This document shows positions 26,464-36,514 of a stretch of DNA of 64,000 bases, one piece after another (position 1 is the stretch's first letter; each line of letters opens with the position of its first letter). Origin of the DNA: Methanohalophilus sp. RSK (GTDB taxonomy: Archaea > Halobacteriota > Methanosarcinia > Methanosarcinales > Methanosarcinaceae); NCBI RefSeq assembly GCF_003722075.1, contig NZ_RDSK01000012.1, forward strand, positions 124,001 to 188,000. The letters run 5' to 3'. The translations under genes and the position numbers were made by a program. The notes under the pieces were generated by a model that made no database searches, was not told the DNA's origin, and saw nothing but the letters and a program-made list of their open reading frames with translations.

Positions 26464-28008
26464 ATGACATCGACCCGAAAACCTCTCTTGTTAATGATAC
26501 TGGATGGATGGGGATACTCACCCACAAGAAAAGGAAATGCTGTGGCACAGGCCAGAACCCCTGTTCTTGACAGGCTAGAAAAAGAGAACCCAACCTCCCT
26601 CTTGCAGGCTGCAGGCAAATCTGTGGGCCTTCCACAGGGACAGATGGGAAACTCCGAAGTAGGCCATCTAAACATCGGTGCAGGCAGAATTGTTTACCAG
26701 GACCTGACCCGGATAAACCTGGCAATCAAAAATGGGGAGATCTACGAAAACCAGGTTCTGCGTGATGCCATAAAGAATGTGAAGGAAAAAAATTCAAAAC
26801 TGCATATCATGGGCCTGTTTTCCCGCGGAGGAGTCCACAGTCACATAGAACACATGCGTGCCCTGATAGAGCTGGCTAAAAGGGAAGCCTTAAGTGAAGT
26901 ATTCATCCATACTTTCCTTGACGGCAGGGATGTACCCCCCCGGGCCGCTCTTGAGGATATGAAAGAGCATGAAGTATTCTGCAGGGAAAATGGTATCGCA
27001 AAGACTGCCAGTGTATCCGGCAGATACTATGCAATGGATCGTGACCAACGGTGGGAACGCACCCGACTTGCCTATGACGCCCTGACACTGGGAGAGGGAA
27101 TAACTGCTAAAGACCCTGTGGAAGCGGTACAGCTTGCCTACGACAGAGGAGAAAATGACGAATTTGTCAAACCCACTGTTATTCAGGAGAAGGGCAAACC
27201 TGTAGCCACGATTGAGGATAACGATTCTGTGATCATGTTCAATTTCCGCCCTGACAGGGCAAGGCAGCTTACCTATGCATTTGTGGAAGATGGATTCGAA
27301 GGATTCGAGAGGAAAAAGCATCCACAGGTGCATTATGTCTGTATGACCCGGTATGATGAAAAACTGGACGTACCTGTTGCCTATCCCCCCAAAGAAATAA
27401 AAAATACACTTGGCGAAGTGTTGAGCATGGAAAATATATCCCAGTTGCGTATCGCTGAAACTGAAAAGTATGCCCATGTCACCTTTTTCTTCAACGGTGG
27501 GGCGGAAAAAAAATTCAAAGGAGAAGAAAGATGTCTCATTCCCTCACCCAGAGTTGCAACCTATGACCTCAAACCTGAAATGAGTGCCTATGAAGTTGCT
27601 GAAGAGCTCACCGAAAAGATCGAATCAGCAAACTATGATGTGATCATACTCAATTTTGCCAACATGGATATGGTGGGACATACCGGTTTCTTTGAGCCGA
27701 CGATCAAAGCCGTAGAGGCCGTGGATGAATGTGTGGGAAAGGTAATAACTAAAATACAACATAAAGGTGGTGAAGCATTGATAATCGCCGACCACGGAAA
27801 TGCGGAGCAAATGGAAGAAGCCCATGGAGACCAGCCCCATACAGCCCACACAAGCAATCCGGTTAAATGCATATGCATCTCAGAAAGACAAAATATTAAA
27901 ATGAGAAACGGAATCCTTGCCGATGTTGCACCGACTGTCCTGCAAATGCTTGCAATAAAGCAACCCGAAGAAATGACAGGTAAGTCCCTGATTGTTCAAA
28001 ACCATTGA
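26464..28008 (+). CDS. gpmI: 2,3-bisphosphoglycerate-independent phosphoglycerate mutase
   Basis: Interconverts 3- and 2-phosphoglycerate in gluconeogenesis/glycolysis. Of the bacterial-type two-domain GpmI form (514 residues): LILDGWG metal site, catalytic Ser64 in [15 protein letters not shown], phosphate-binding [13 protein letters not shown], and the metal ligands [12 protein letters not shown] and [10 protein letters not shown]. The start at 26464 follows GGGTGA; an A-box TTTATATA (26434-26441) gives a nearly leaderless transcript at this ATG. Its 3' end overlaps the convergent FEN1 gene by 13 bases. Confidence 0.95.
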   Translation: MTSTRKPLLLMILDGWGYSPTRKGNAVAQARTPVLDRLEKENPTSLLQAAGKSVGLPQGQMGNSEVGHLNIGAGRIVYQDLTRINLAIKNGEIYENQVLRDAIKNVKEKNSKLHIMGLFSRGGVHSHIEHMRALIELAKREALSEVFIHTFLDGRDVPPRAALEDMKEHEVFCRENGIAKTASVSGRYYAMDRDQRWERTRLAYDALTLGEGITAKDPVEAVQLAYDRGENDEFVKPTVIQEKGKPVATIEDNDSVIMFNFRPDRARQLTYAFVEDGFEGFERKKHPQVHYVCMTRYDEKLDVPVAYPPKEIKNTLGEVLSMENISQLRIAETEKYAHVTFFFNGGAEKKFKGEERCLIPSPRVATYDLKPEMSAYEVAEELTEKIESANYDVIILNFANMDMVGHTGFFEPTIKAVEAVDECVGKVITKIQHKGGEALIIADHGNAEQMEEAHGDQPHTAHTSNPVKCICISERQNIKMRNGILADVAPTVLQMLAIKQPEEMTGKSLIVQNH

Positions 28009-29015
28009 TCCAGGGTTTGCTGACTTCGCTGTTTGCCGGCTTTTTCAAGCCGATCTACAGCTTTGAGAACTCGCTCCTCAGAGAAATCATGTTGTTTGCA
28101 AAGGAAATCCACTATTTTTTCCTTTTGTGGAGATTTCCATTTCAGTTCATAAGCATCCGTTACAGGCGGATTCAGGAAAAAATCGATCTTTGCATCAAGC
28201 TCATCAATGGCTTCACCCCTGTGCTCCAGAACCTTATGAATACTGCCATGTTGTTTTATTAATTTAAGGGCGGTTTTGGGGCCGACTTTCTCCAGCCCTT
28301 TATTATAATCAGTACCCACACACAGGGCAATACCGATCAGTTGCTGACGGTCTATATCCAGTAACTTGATATTTTGCATAAGATCAATCGATTCGGGTTC
28401 TACATCAATGTAAACATTCTTGCCCGGCAATTTGCGTTTACCCGTAATTGTAAGATTGCGCACTACCCTCGGAGCACCGAAAAGCAGGGAATCGTAATCC
28501 TGGGAAGCACTATAATCTGCATCACCTTTGTTCACCATATAGGCTGCCTGTGCTTCCCCTTCAGAAGGAGCCTGTACACAGGGAATTCCCATGAAATCCA
28601 GAAGTTGCATGGAATCCTCCACTATCCGGGCATCGACCTTTGAGGAGGCCTGTGCATATTTGTAAGCTTCCTCTGACAGGCCTTTTTCTTTTGCTTCATC
28701 CCATTTTGTACGGGCCTCTGCCCTGGACTTTTTACGCTGGCTAATTGTATCTGCCTTGAAATCAGGAGGTTTGCCATCAAAAACAAAAACAGGTTTTATA
28801 CCGGCTTCAAAAAGATTGGCCATCCTGTACAGGATACCGGAGAGATGGGATGTGATATTGTCCTTAGAATCCTTCAGGGGAGTACCATCACGTTGCCTGA
28901 TGATGCTTAAAAACTGGTAAAGGGTATTATATCCGTCAATCGCCACAATCCTGTGAGCAAGATCATCAAATCCAACCTGTCTTTTTTCCAGTATGTCCCC
29001 TATATCTACACCCAT
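27996..29015 (-). CDS. fen: Flap endonuclease 1
   Basis: Structure-specific 5' nuclease that trims Okazaki flaps in replication and repair. 339 residues with N-terminal MGVDIGDIL, the metal Asp of VFVFDGKPP, catalytic acidic residues in [11 protein letters not shown] and [15 protein letters not shown], and an H3TH region. The C-terminus QQTLDQWF is a PIP box that docks on PCNA. The start follows the stop of the upstream small gene directly (TGAATG), so the two share a transcript. Confidence 0.97.
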   Translation of the reverse strand: MGVDIGDILEKRQVGFDDLAHRIVAIDGYNTLYQFLSIIRQRDGTPLKDSKDNITSHLSGILYRMANLFEAGIKPVFVFDGKPPDFKADTISQRKKSRAEARTKWDEAKEKGLSEEAYKYAQASSKVDARIVEDSMQLLDFMGIPCVQAPSEGEAQAAYMVNKGDADYSASQDYDSLLFGAPRVVRNLTITGKRKLPGKNVYIDVEPESIDLMQNIKLLDIDRQQLIGIALCVGTDYNKGLEKVGPKTALKLIKQHGSIHKVLEHRGEAIDELDAKIDFFLNPPVTDAYELKWKSPQKEKIVDFLCKQHDFSEERVLKAVDRLEKAGKQRSQQTLDQWF

Positions 29016-29339
29016 TCAGTGTCCTCTTACATTGGTTTGATGAATTTGAATATCCGTATCGAGGCGTATATCCAGCACCGAGTCATCATCGGCTTTCATC
29101 CGCCCTACCTTCAGTATATTACCTGCCCTTTCAAGGAGAGTTGTTCTGGAAACCTGTAACTGATGCCCATCCTTCTTGTCACCTTTATGGACAACCAGCA
29201 CATCATTTCCTTCAACAGCGGTCTTACCTGTCCTGGAGAGCATATTCCTGATTACCTGCTCAAATTCCGAATATATCAGAATTTCTGAATTTTTCCCGGA
29301 TTTTTTTATGACACCAATTGGTTTAAGATTAATTTGCAT
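29016..29339 (-). CDS. Conserved hypothetical protein upstream of FEN1
   Basis: 107 residues, basic and beta-rich: MQINLKPIGVIKKSGKNSEIL, then IYSEFEQVIRNML, DVLVVHKGDKKDGHQLQVSRTTLLERAG, and an acidic C-terminal part DSVLDIRLDTDIQIH. The first residues resemble the TsaA/TrmO opening, but the rest does not, so I do not assign that function. ATG 29339 follows GGTGG; a GTG three codons earlier is disfavoured. Its stop abuts the FEN1 start. Confidence 0.75.
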   Translation of the reverse strand: MQINLKPIGVIKKSGKNSEILIYSEFEQVIRNMLSRTGKTAVEGNDVLVVHKGDKKDGHQLQVSRTTLLERAGNILKVGRMKADDDSVLDIRLDTDIQIHQTNVRGH

Positions 29340-29449
29340 TGAGCCCACCCACCATTATGAAACTTGTTGATAATTGCCCATACAAACCATCACATTAATA
29401 TTGTTTTCGGCAGATGTCGATGATTAAAAATAATGAAGAATAGAAAAGA

Positions 29450-29773
29450 TTAACGATAATTTCTTCTGTTAAAGGTTTCCATGGCATCATCCACCACATT
29501 GGTGACAGTATCCATTTTTTTACCCATGTTGTCTTCAACACTCTGAATATTAATCCGAAGAGAGCGTTCTCTTAGATCGAGCTGCTGCTCAATCTTACGC
29601 ATCCGCATGTCCAGGGAAAGGAGCATCGCTGCAAGGGCTCCTACCATTACAATGGCAGCAAGAACTATCAATGAGTTAGCCGGACTGTATTTGAACCTAC
29701 CCAGCCATACATATGTCAACACAAAAGCTGATACAACCATAACGATAGAAAAAACAATGTCCCTTGTTTCCAT
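29450..29773 (-). CDS. Two-span membrane protein with coiled-coil tail
   Basis: 107-residue protein with two membrane helices (IVFSIVMVVSAFVLTYVWLG and SLIVLAAIVMVGALAAMLLSL), then an amphipathic region MRMRKIEQQLDLRERSLRINIQSVED and a short helix to the end. The layout suggests an oligomeric membrane scaffold. Unrecognised. A good AGGT site precedes the ATG. Divergent from the presenilin-like gene with about 107 bases between. Confidence 0.7.
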   Translation of the reverse strand: METRDIVFSIVMVVSAFVLTYVWLGRFKYSPANSLIVLAAIVMVGALAAMLLSLDMRMRKIEQQLDLRERSLRINIQSVEDNMGKKMDTVTNVVDDAMETFNRRNYR

Positions 29774-29880
29774 GGTAAGACCTCTATTTTACTTAATCCA
29801 TGTTACTACTTAAGTATTACATAAACTTAATTAGTGGATATTGCATTAGGTTCTGTATCATACAAACAGGATGAGAAATT

Positions 29881-30780
29881 TTGAGTGAAAATGAAAACGG
29901 AATCAAGGAATCCTTCCCGATGATTGTAATGGCCGGCTTTATACTGGTCATCCAGATCATTGCACTTACCCTTGCACAACCAATGAACGATCTGGGTATG
30001 CAGGCAGTAGAGAACCCCCAGTCAGCAGCCAATTCCATATACTACATAATCGCAATTCTCATATTCACCCTGTTTTTACTTTTCGCTATCAAGAAAGAAA
30101 TACAATGGGTTATCCAGATGAGTATCCTTGTTGCTGTTGCTTCTACCATGTATTACGGATTCTATCCCCTCTTCCACCTTACAGGATTGGGAGGAGAAGG
30201 ACCGGTAATCGGGGGGCTGTTAATGGCAACTGTTTTCACCATCCTGCTTTACGTCCATCCTGAATGGTACATAATAGATTTTGTAGGAATCATTGTGGGA
30301 GCAGCGGCAAGTTCAATATTTGGAATATCATTTGGCATTTTACCTGCAATTGTGCTGCTGGGTCTGCTTGCAGCCTACGATGCGATCTCGGTGTATAAGA
30401 CAAAACATATGATTGCCCTTGCAGAGGGCGTGATGGATCTAAAGCTGCCAATCCTGTTTGTTATACCCAAAAAAAGAAATTACTCATTTATTGAGGACAC
30501 ACCCTCAACAGATGGAGAAAAAGAAGCTTTCTACATGGGATTAGGGGATGCCATAATGCCAACAATAATAGTCGTTTCTGCAAACGTATTCCTTCCCCAT
30601 GAAGGCTTCATAGGATTTCCCGCTATCGGAGCAATGATCGGCACCCTTATCGGATTTTTTGCCCTGACAATCCTGGTCATGAAAGGAAAACCCCAGGCAG
30701 GCCTCCCATTCTTAAACAGCGGAGCGATTCTGGGTTACGTGGCTGGTGCCTTAATAACCGGGATGCCGCTTCTGGGATAA
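29881..30780 (+). CDS. Presenilin-family intramembrane aspartyl protease
   Basis: GxGD-type protease (A22 family) that cleaves proteins inside the membrane. 299 residues with about nine helices. The catalytic pair is Asp167 in AAYDAIS and Asp223 in GLGDAIM, the expected YD and GxGD motifs. The PAL motif region reads AGLPFLN, with Pro-Ala of the usual PALP replaced by Ala-Gly. A hydrophilic loop lies between the two aspartates. Start is TTG 29881 behind GGATGA. Substrates unknown. Confidence 0.92.
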   Translation: MSENENGIKESFPMIVMAGFILVIQIIALTLAQPMNDLGMQAVENPQSAANSIYYIIAILIFTLFLLFAIKKEIQWVIQMSILVAVASTMYYGFYPLFHLTGLGGEGPVIGGLLMATVFTILLYVHPEWYIIDFVGIIVGAAASSIFGISFGILPAIVLLGLLAAYDAISVYKTKHMIALAEGVMDLKLPILFVIPKKRNYSFIEDTPSTDGEKEAFYMGLGDAIMPTIIVVSANVFLPHEGFIGFPAIGAMIGTLIGFFALTILVMKGKPQAGLPFLNSGAILGYVAGALITGMPLLG

Positions 30781-30782
30781 AA

Positions 30783-31235
30783 TTACCTGTCCGAACCTGT
30801 GATGTTGCATGAATCGCAGTCACCCTCACAGGAAGGGGAATTATCATTTACCTCGTCATCAAGGGCCCGTGTGCCTTCTGCAAGCACCGAGGCATTGGAG
30901 AGAGACCCGCCTATAAGAATAGCATCAAATATCTGTTCCCTTGTCAAACCAAGCCTGCGGGCAACCCTGATATGCATCTTGAGACAATGATCACATCTCA
31001 GTGCAGAAGCAACCCCCACACAGATAAGTTCAATTGTTTCAGGATCGAGTCTTTCAAACTCCCGCATTATAGAATTATCATACATTACTTTAGGGATTAA
31101 CAGCTCCGGCATATCTTTCATGAAATTGAGAATATAGGGCACTTCCCCATATCGTTCCTCAACCGTTGAAAGCACATCGGAAACCGCTTCATCTTCACCC
31201 TTTTCAAGAATTTCCTTGATATTTTCCAGATCCAT
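30783..31235 (-). CDS. Carboxymuconolactone decarboxylase/AhpD-like protein
   Basis: 150 residues with the AhpD-like motif SALRCDHCLKMHIRVARRLG, where the CxxC plus His forms a peroxidase or disulfide active site. The C-terminal tail adds CEGDCDSCN, a possible metal site. In anaerobes such proteins often reduce peroxides or alkylhydroperoxides (inference). It lies just downstream of the MCR activation block on the same strand, 15 bases after mmp7, and could be the last gene of that operon. Confidence 0.85.
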   Translation of the reverse strand: MDLENIKEILEKGEDEAVSDVLSTVEERYGEVPYILNFMKDMPELLIPKVMYDNSIMREFERLDPETIELICVGVASALRCDHCLKMHIRVARRLGLTREQIFDAILIGGSLSNASVLAEGTRALDDEVNDNSPSCEGDCDSCNITGSDR

Positions 31236-31250
31236 TACACACCCTCTGTA

Positions 31251-32195
31251 TCATACAGTAAATCCGGTCTCTGAGCGGCGGCGAATCTTTATGAGAATAT
31301 AGTCCTTCATTTTTGAAGGCATGATATTTGCCACATCCGAGAGGGAGATATTTTCATCCAATTCCAGCTGTTCCAGCTTTTCGTGGAATTGCCCAAAGGG
31401 AAGTTTTACCCTCGTACCATCCAGTTGAAGGGTTATGGGGGCAGGAGTTAACACATCATTAATTTCAGGCACCTGCTCTTTAATCTCCTTCATCACTCTT
31501 GCAGGCAATACTGCAAGAGGATCCCGGGATATTTCTTCACGTAATTTATCCACAACTTCCCCGACAGTTTTATTCAATACATCAAGGCGGTCCATTTCAC
31601 CTTCATTACGCAGCCTGTGAGATACACGTCCGATGCCTCCAACATAAACATCGGCCCCTTCTACATCGTCAGTACTGAGGTCCGGGCCTCCTGTAGCCAC
31701 AATCGGAACGTCAACACCCGAGAAAAGTTTGGGCTTCTTATTAATTATACAGTCACTGAAATTTCCAAAACTGTAAACGGCAATGTCATGTTCGTTGATT
31801 AGCCTTCTTTCATAATCCTGGGAAAGAGCCACTCTCCGACCCATACCACGTGCAAGGCCCAGCATATTGGTATTAGCACCATCCCTGCGCAGGTGTTCGG
31901 CAACATCACATGCAGAATGAGGTAGATGATGGTAGGCAAGGGTTGGGGATACTACAGCTATCTCGGTACCTGTTAAGGGAGCTCGCGTGAGTTTGCCCAG
32001 TATTTTCTTTGCAAGTTCTTCCATCAGGGGGACATCTTTACGGGGAATCAACATCACAAGATTTATTTCCGTTGCAGCCGGCGTACTCTGTACAAGATAG
32101 CCGCCCAGGTCTTCCAGGAGTTCAATAATAAGGCCGTGTTTGTGCACACCGCCTTCATAGACGTAGGGTTCAAGCACTGCTGCCACTGGCATCAT
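31251..32195 (-). CDS. Methanogenesis marker protein 7
   Basis: Component of the ATP-driven machinery that activates methyl-coenzyme M reductase. It has been reported with Mmp3, Mmp17, McrC and A2 in the activation complex. 314 residues, alpha/beta. Candidate ligand cysteines are in LPHSACDVAEHL and FSDCIINKKP. The block VPIVATGGPDLSTDDVEGADVYVGGIGRVSHRLR is family-typical. The start overlaps mmp17 by 26 bases; GGGAG touches the first ATG, so an internal GTG at 32186 is possible. Last Mmp gene of the operon. Confidence 0.88.
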   Translation of the reverse strand: MMPVAAVLEPYVYEGGVHKHGLIIELLEDLGGYLVQSTPAATEINLVMLIPRKDVPLMEELAKKILGKLTRAPLTGTEIAVVSPTLAYHHLPHSACDVAEHLRRDGANTNMLGLARGMGRRVALSQDYERRLINEHDIAVYSFGNFSDCIINKKPKLFSGVDVPIVATGGPDLSTDDVEGADVYVGGIGRVSHRLRNEGEMDRLDVLNKTVGEVVDKLREEISRDPLAVLPARVMKEIKEQVPEINDVLTPAPITLQLDGTRVKLPFGQFHEKLEQLELDENISLSDVANIMPSKMKDYILIKIRRRSETGFTV

Positions 32196-32781
32196 CTCCC
32201 TTTAGTTCTTCCAGCATCGTATGTGCTTCATCAATCCATTCTTTTTGCATCGTATCTTCCGATGCTACAAATATGAAATCATTACCGTTCAACGAATGAT
32301 ACCGTACCCTGAATCCTTCAGGGGCAACCCTGATAGCCATATCCGCCAGATTGGACTTGAGTGTGCGCCGCGGGTCATCCACAACAAGATTTTCGAGAGA
32401 GCCTATCTCCTCCTCCGGATTATCCACAATCAGGGAAATAGTCCACCTGTCCGGTTGCTCAAGGCTGTCACGCCCATACCGATCCCAGAGCATCTGCAAC
32501 AGGCGGGGAAGATGTTTTTCTACAGAGATCGTGATCAAAATTTCTCCTTCACTGCCCCCCTTTTGTATTTCGGCAAAATCTTTCAATATCACCTGTGGAA
32601 GGACACCGCGCACAACTGCCACCAGCTGGAAAAGAGAATCTTCGGGCCTTATTGCTACTTTGATTTTTGCGATCCTGCCCGCCATGCCCAGATCGGAGAT
32701 AATATCTGATACAATCTTTCGATAGGGAGCGGCTTCCTCTTCAACAGTGGTTTCAACCACGAACTTTTCAAGGGTTGCCAA
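32170..32781 (-). CDS. Methanogenesis marker protein 17
   Basis: Partner of Mmp7 in MCR activation. 203 residues without cysteine, so probably structural rather than cofactor-bearing. Beta-rich ends (FVVETTVEEEAAPYRKIV and WTISLIVDNPEEEIG) are joined by helices. The TTG start follows AAGGAG. It begins 6 bases after mmp15 ends and overlaps mmp7. Confidence 0.86.
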   Translation of the reverse strand: MATLEKFVVETTVEEEAAPYRKIVSDIISDLGMAGRIAKIKVAIRPEDSLFQLVAVVRGVLPQVILKDFAEIQKGGSEGEILITISVEKHLPRLLQMLWDRYGRDSLEQPDRWTISLIVDNPEEEIGSLENLVVDDPRRTLKSNLADMAIRVAPEGFRVRYHSLNGNDFIFVASEDTMQKEWIDEAHTMLEELKGDDASGSSA

Positions 32782-32787
32782 TTCTAA

Positions 32788-34032
32788 TCACTCCTTATCC
32801 ACAAAGCCGGAAACAAGCAAAGCAGCACCCACTGCACCGATATGTTGAGAATGAGGAGGAACAACGACATCGATCTTGAGCAGTTCTTCCAGAGCTTTGG
32901 GCACACCTGCGATCAGAGATGAACCACCCACCAGGACAAGAGGTTCTTTAACTTCAACTTCCTGAAGCTGCTGTTCAAATATTTGTTCTACAACACTGTG
33001 ACAGGCAGCAGCAGCCACGTCTTCAGGTGTAGCTCCCTTGGCAAGGGAATTTACAAGGGACTGGATTCCGAAAACAATACAATAACTGTTCATTTCTACA
33101 TTTTTCTGCATTCCCTTGATTGCAAGATCCCCGAGTTCCGTGATATCCACACCCAGTCTCTTGGAAGTCATTTCGAGGAATCTGCCCGAAGCACCTGCAC
33201 ACACGCCTCCCATGGTGAACATACCGGGAATCCCATCCTGTACGGAAATGGCTTTGTTATCCATTCCACCAATATCGATTACAGTGGCATCACCCTGCTG
33301 TGTCTTTGCAAGGTAGACTGCGCCTTTGGAATTTACCGTGATTTCTTCCTGCATAAGGTCGGCATTAAAGTGATCGCCTATAAGGAAACGTCCGTAGCCT
33401 GTTGTACCAATTGCCTGCAGGTCCTCTCTATTGACATCGGCCTGGTCCAGTGCCTGCTGAAGGGCTTTTTCAGCACTTTCAATCACTTTGATGGTGGGCA
33501 CCCAGCCTTCACCGATTATCTCATCATCCCTCATAACTACAGCTTTGGTAGTGGTTGAACCAGAGTCAATACCCGCAGTCAATCCTTCCTGATTCTCTCT
33601 TGCAAGTAAATGTTTGCTCTTTGCAATGGTTGTCAGGGCTTCCATACGTGTCAGCAAAGTTGCTGCAGTCGTTCGCTCGGTAAAAGAATAACTTATAACC
33701 GGCAGACCCGAATCTTCAAATATATAACGGCGAACTTCATTACGAACTATTGCAGCTTCAGCACATCTAAAACAGGTAGCAACAAACACAGCGTCCACTT
33801 CAGCCACACCTTCTACTACAGCTTTTGCCCGGGCCATCATGAGACGCAGATCAGGACTTGCAACTTCCAGTCCGAATTCCTGCCCTATGGTGTCCAGTGA
33901 TGCCACATCCATCTCCGGATAGACAAGTTCAGCATTCAAGGAAGATGCTGCCGATTCCAGTTCCTTCTGGACACCGGCATATTCAGAACCGCACGAAACC
34001 AGTGCTATTTTTACCTTATCCGAATTACTCAT
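32788..34032 (-). CDS. Methanogenesis marker protein 15, ASKHA-type activase
   Basis: 414-residue ATPase related to the 2-hydroxyacyl-CoA dehydratase activator (HgdC/BcrAD fold). The N-terminal 150 residues are specific to this family. The phosphate loop is [12 protein letters not shown] (154-165), followed by AIGTTGYGR and [12 protein letters not shown]. Cys278 in [13 protein letters not shown] and Cys318 in NSYCIVFG align with the two cysteines that hold a bridging 4Fe-4S cluster in HgdC dimers. An ATP-dependent electron donor for MCR reduction is therefore plausible (inference). ATGA overlap with mmp5. Confidence 0.93.
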   Translation of the reverse strand: MSNSDKVKIALVSCGSEYAGVQKELESAASSLNAELVYPEMDVASLDTIGQEFGLEVASPDLRLMMARAKAVVEGVAEVDAVFVATCFRCAEAAIVRNEVRRYIFEDSGLPVISYSFTERTTAATLLTRMEALTTIAKSKHLLARENQEGLTAGIDSGSTTTKAVVMRDDEIIGEGWVPTIKVIESAEKALQQALDQADVNREDLQAIGTTGYGRFLIGDHFNADLMQEEITVNSKGAVYLAKTQQGDATVIDIGGMDNKAISVQDGIPGMFTMGGVCAGASGRFLEMTSKRLGVDITELGDLAIKGMQKNVEMNSYCIVFGIQSLVNSLAKGATPEDVAAAACHSVVEQIFEQQLQEVEVKEPLVLVGGSSLIAGVPKALEELLKIDVVVPPHSQHIGAVGAALLVSGFVDKE

Positions 34033-34481
34033 TCTTCATCCTCCTTGGGAAGGGATTTCAGGAATTCAGCAATCTGGTATACAAAATCTTTACCTTCTTC
34101 TTCGGTGCGGGGATATTTGACTTCAAGACGGGGAATATCCCTTTGGCGTGCAAGGAACTTTGTAAGTTCATTGGTACGTGCACAACCCATGCAACCAAAA
34201 GCAGATGCCGAATCCAGCACGATAATCGCAGCTTCGGCTTCATCAATCTGGGGGCCCACTATGGACATACGGCCCCTCACACCGGCAGGAACTTCCACTG
34301 CAGCATATTTCAAACCATGTTTGGGATCTTCGGGAGTAATATTGATCGGTGGGGAATCCACACCTACTGTAGTGATTTTTTCCCGGATCTTCTCCATCAT
34401 TGCAAGGGGTTTGTGACCAAACCTTTCCACAAGATCAGAAAGGATAAGGCTGTTAGTGGGGTAGATGAAAATTTTTGCCAA
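34029..34481 (-). CDS. Methanogenesis marker protein 5
   Basis: 150 residues, TTG start behind GAGGTGA. The centre carries a CMGC pair (Cys97, Cys100) in [16 protein letters not shown], a probable metal or redox site. The stop overlaps mmp15 (ATGA). Exact role unknown; its fixed place in the operon suggests MCR maturation. Confidence 0.88.
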   Translation of the reverse strand: MAKIFIYPTNSLILSDLVERFGHKPLAMMEKIREKITTVGVDSPPINITPEDPKHGLKYAAVEVPAGVRGRMSIVGPQIDEAEAAIIVLDSASAFGCMGCARTNELTKFLARQRDIPRLEVKYPRTEEEGKDFVYQIAEFLKSLPKEDEE

Positions 34482-34490
34482 GGTGTCACC

Positions 34491-34925
34491 TCATAATTCG
34501 GATTCAATAATATCTTTAAGTTTGGACGGTGAAATTTTGTCAGGAGATTCTTTCTTTTCAGCCGGATTATATGCCTCATACTCATCAAGAGCTCTGCTGA
34601 TTATGGGCAATGTTGCTACTTCATTTCTAAGGTAATGGAAACCCGGACGAGGACCTCCGCCTCTGGAAGCCCTGCAGCGACGTTCATCACCTGGCGGGAA
34701 ACCCCGTTGTTTCACAAAAACATGATTCGGATCAAGGGCCCTTACTTCGGCTACTACCTTTTCCACCGAATCACGCGGACCTGTTACCATTGTGCCGAAA
34801 CAGGTTTCCTTGATGGTTATATCTACATCGGACTCATAGATTTTCATCGCAGCATCAGAAGGAAGTACACTGTCTGAGTCAATCACCACGATCTTTGTAA
34901 TCTCATCAACATCCTCCCCGCTCAT
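34491..34925 (-). CDS. Methanogenesis marker protein 6
   Basis: 144 residues. The family hallmark is RGFPPGDERRCRASRGGGPRPGFHYL (given as two parts, QRGFPPGDERRC and RASRGGGPRPGF), a Gly/Pro/Arg-rich patch about residue 80-100. A second Cys is in ETCFGTMV. Its ATG overlaps the mmp3 stop. Role unknown, inferred from operon. Confidence 0.9.
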   Translation of the reverse strand: MSGEDVDEITKIVVIDSDSVLPSDAAMKIYESDVDITIKETCFGTMVTGPRDSVEKVVAEVRALDPNHVFVKQRGFPPGDERRCRASRGGGPRPGFHYLRNEVATLPIISRALDEYEAYNPAEKKESPDKISPSKLKDIIESEL

Positions 34926-36484
34926 TCAATCTCCTCCTTGTTACTTTCCAGCACGTACATGGTATCCTTTTCGGTTAATGCCTTGAATTTGTCGGGCTCA
35001 AGGATTTTGCCTATTATATTGGTACTTGAAAATTTCTCTCCGGTGGGACCAAACAGATCGTCATCCTCTGTTTTGACCCCCACAATACCCATTCTTTTGG
35101 CGGCCTGGTTAGTAATTCCGATCTCAAAGGCTTTGGTTTTGTCCACAAGCACGTTTTCCGGCAATATTTCCTTATATTTTTCAGCGGACTTTGCGGCTTT
35201 AAATAAGTATGTATTCTCATATATCATCATAACAGGCAGCGTACCTATCGGCCTGAAAGTAAGACCTACAGCGTGCCTGAAGAAATCCAGGGTTTTGGGA
35301 GCGAGTTCATCATACAGTTCAACACGGATAACCAGGGAATCCGGTGCCCCGGTTGCGATTACTTTTTTTGCCAGCAGGATATCGATAGTACTGGAGGGGT
35401 TTAATTTCACAATATTGGCATCGTCTTCTTTATACCCTTCACGTACCAGTTCAACCCCCAGTCCTTCAAGGTGTTTTTCAGCTTCATTAAAGCCCATCCC
35501 AAGTATATTAATGGGAGCAGGATCCGTCTTTACAAATATAGAGTGGCCTTTTCCTGCCATGTGGATAAGTTCAATACCTTGTTCTATATGGCCAATTACC
35601 GAATGTACAACACTGGCGGCTCTTTCATCACGGGAAATGAACACTTTACCGGTGCCATAACCTGCAGTTCGTACCCATACTGCACCATCCTTTCGTGTTT
35701 CAAAGTTTTCAAAGGAGCAAATCTCACCTTTTAAGCTACTGTCACTGATAAAAGAACTTGATTCATAGTCAACTTCGAAAAAACCATCCTTAATTAGACC
35801 AAAGAAATATTCGGTTCCTTCAGGGGATTCAAGAGCAAGTTTTACTTTTACAAAGGTAAAGAGACCATCGCCATCCTCTAAGATTGTGTTTGTATCAGCT
35901 GTGACCAGATGTTTTGCAGATTCCTGCCATTCTATTACGGGTTCAATTTCAAGAATGCGATCAGAACGCTCAAAGTTGGTCAGAAGTTTCTTGCCACCCA
36001 CGACCCTGGCAAAGGGACCATCTGCAGGTGCACCGTAATCTGCAGAATGCTCTGCAAGGGAAAAAAGAAGATGGAAATTAGAAGGGTTATAGCCACCCGC
36101 TGAAAATAATACATCATATTTGTCCAGCTTTGTGGGATTTCTTTCCGGTTTCAGAGATTCAGAGAAAGGGCCAAAGGCGGTGGCATCCTTGCTATCCCAG
36201 TGCAGGGAAATTCCTTCATATTGCTTGAAACCTTCCATCCACCTCCGGGCAGAAGCGGAAAGATGATCAATTATTTCAAGACGTAATTCTCCTTTTGTGG
36301 TCTTGACCCGATACTCTTTTACACTTTCAGAACGGACACTTTCTGATTTTTTGAGAATGCCCACGGATGCACCTTTTTTGTAGGGTGCCTCTGCTGTATC
36401 GATGGCTTTCTGTACTGTAGCACCATCCGGGAGAGATAACTTCTCGCCGTTAACAAGCACTTGAATCGTCCCAAATTCCTCCAA
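34922..36484 (-). CDS. Methanogenesis marker protein 3 (UPF0288)
   Basis: 520-residue scaffold-like subunit of the MCR activation complex. The N-terminus (IQVLVNGEKLSLPDGATV) looks like a ubiquitin/TGS-type fold. The C-terminal region from about residue 380 (LVIRVELYDELAPKTLDFFRHAVG) resembles a cyclophilin-like domain. One cysteine is seen in LKGEICSF. The TTG at 36484 overlaps a GGAGG ribosome site, so translation may start at ATT 36469 or GTG 36463 instead. Directly after the A2 gene. Confidence 0.9.
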   Translation of the reverse strand: MEEFGTIQVLVNGEKLSLPDGATVQKAIDTAEAPYKKGASVGILKKSESVRSESVKEYRVKTTKGELRLEIIDHLSASARRWMEGFKQYEGISLHWDSKDATAFGPFSESLKPERNPTKLDKYDVLFSAGGYNPSNFHLLFSLAEHSADYGAPADGPFARVVGGKKLLTNFERSDRILEIEPVIEWQESAKHLVTADTNTILEDGDGLFTFVKVKLALESPEGTEYFFGLIKDGFFEVDYESSSFISDSSLKGEICSFENFETRKDGAVWVRTAGYGTGKVFISRDERAASVVHSVIGHIEQGIELIHMAGKGHSIFVKTDPAPINILGMGFNEAEKHLEGLGVELVREGYKEDDANIVKLNPSSTIDILLAKKVIATGAPDSLVIRVELYDELAPKTLDFFRHAVGLTFRPIGTLPVMMIYENTYLFKAAKSAEKYKEILPENVLVDKTKAFEIGITNQAAKRMGIVGVKTEDDDLFGPTGEKFSSTNIIGKILEPDKFKALTEKDTMYVLESNKEEIE

Positions 36485-36514
36485 TCACTACATAGAGAGC
36501 ACTTAATGATAAAG

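Noticed and set aside
29016-29339. TrmO/TsaA assignment
   Set aside because: Only the first few residues resemble that family; the rest and the length do not.
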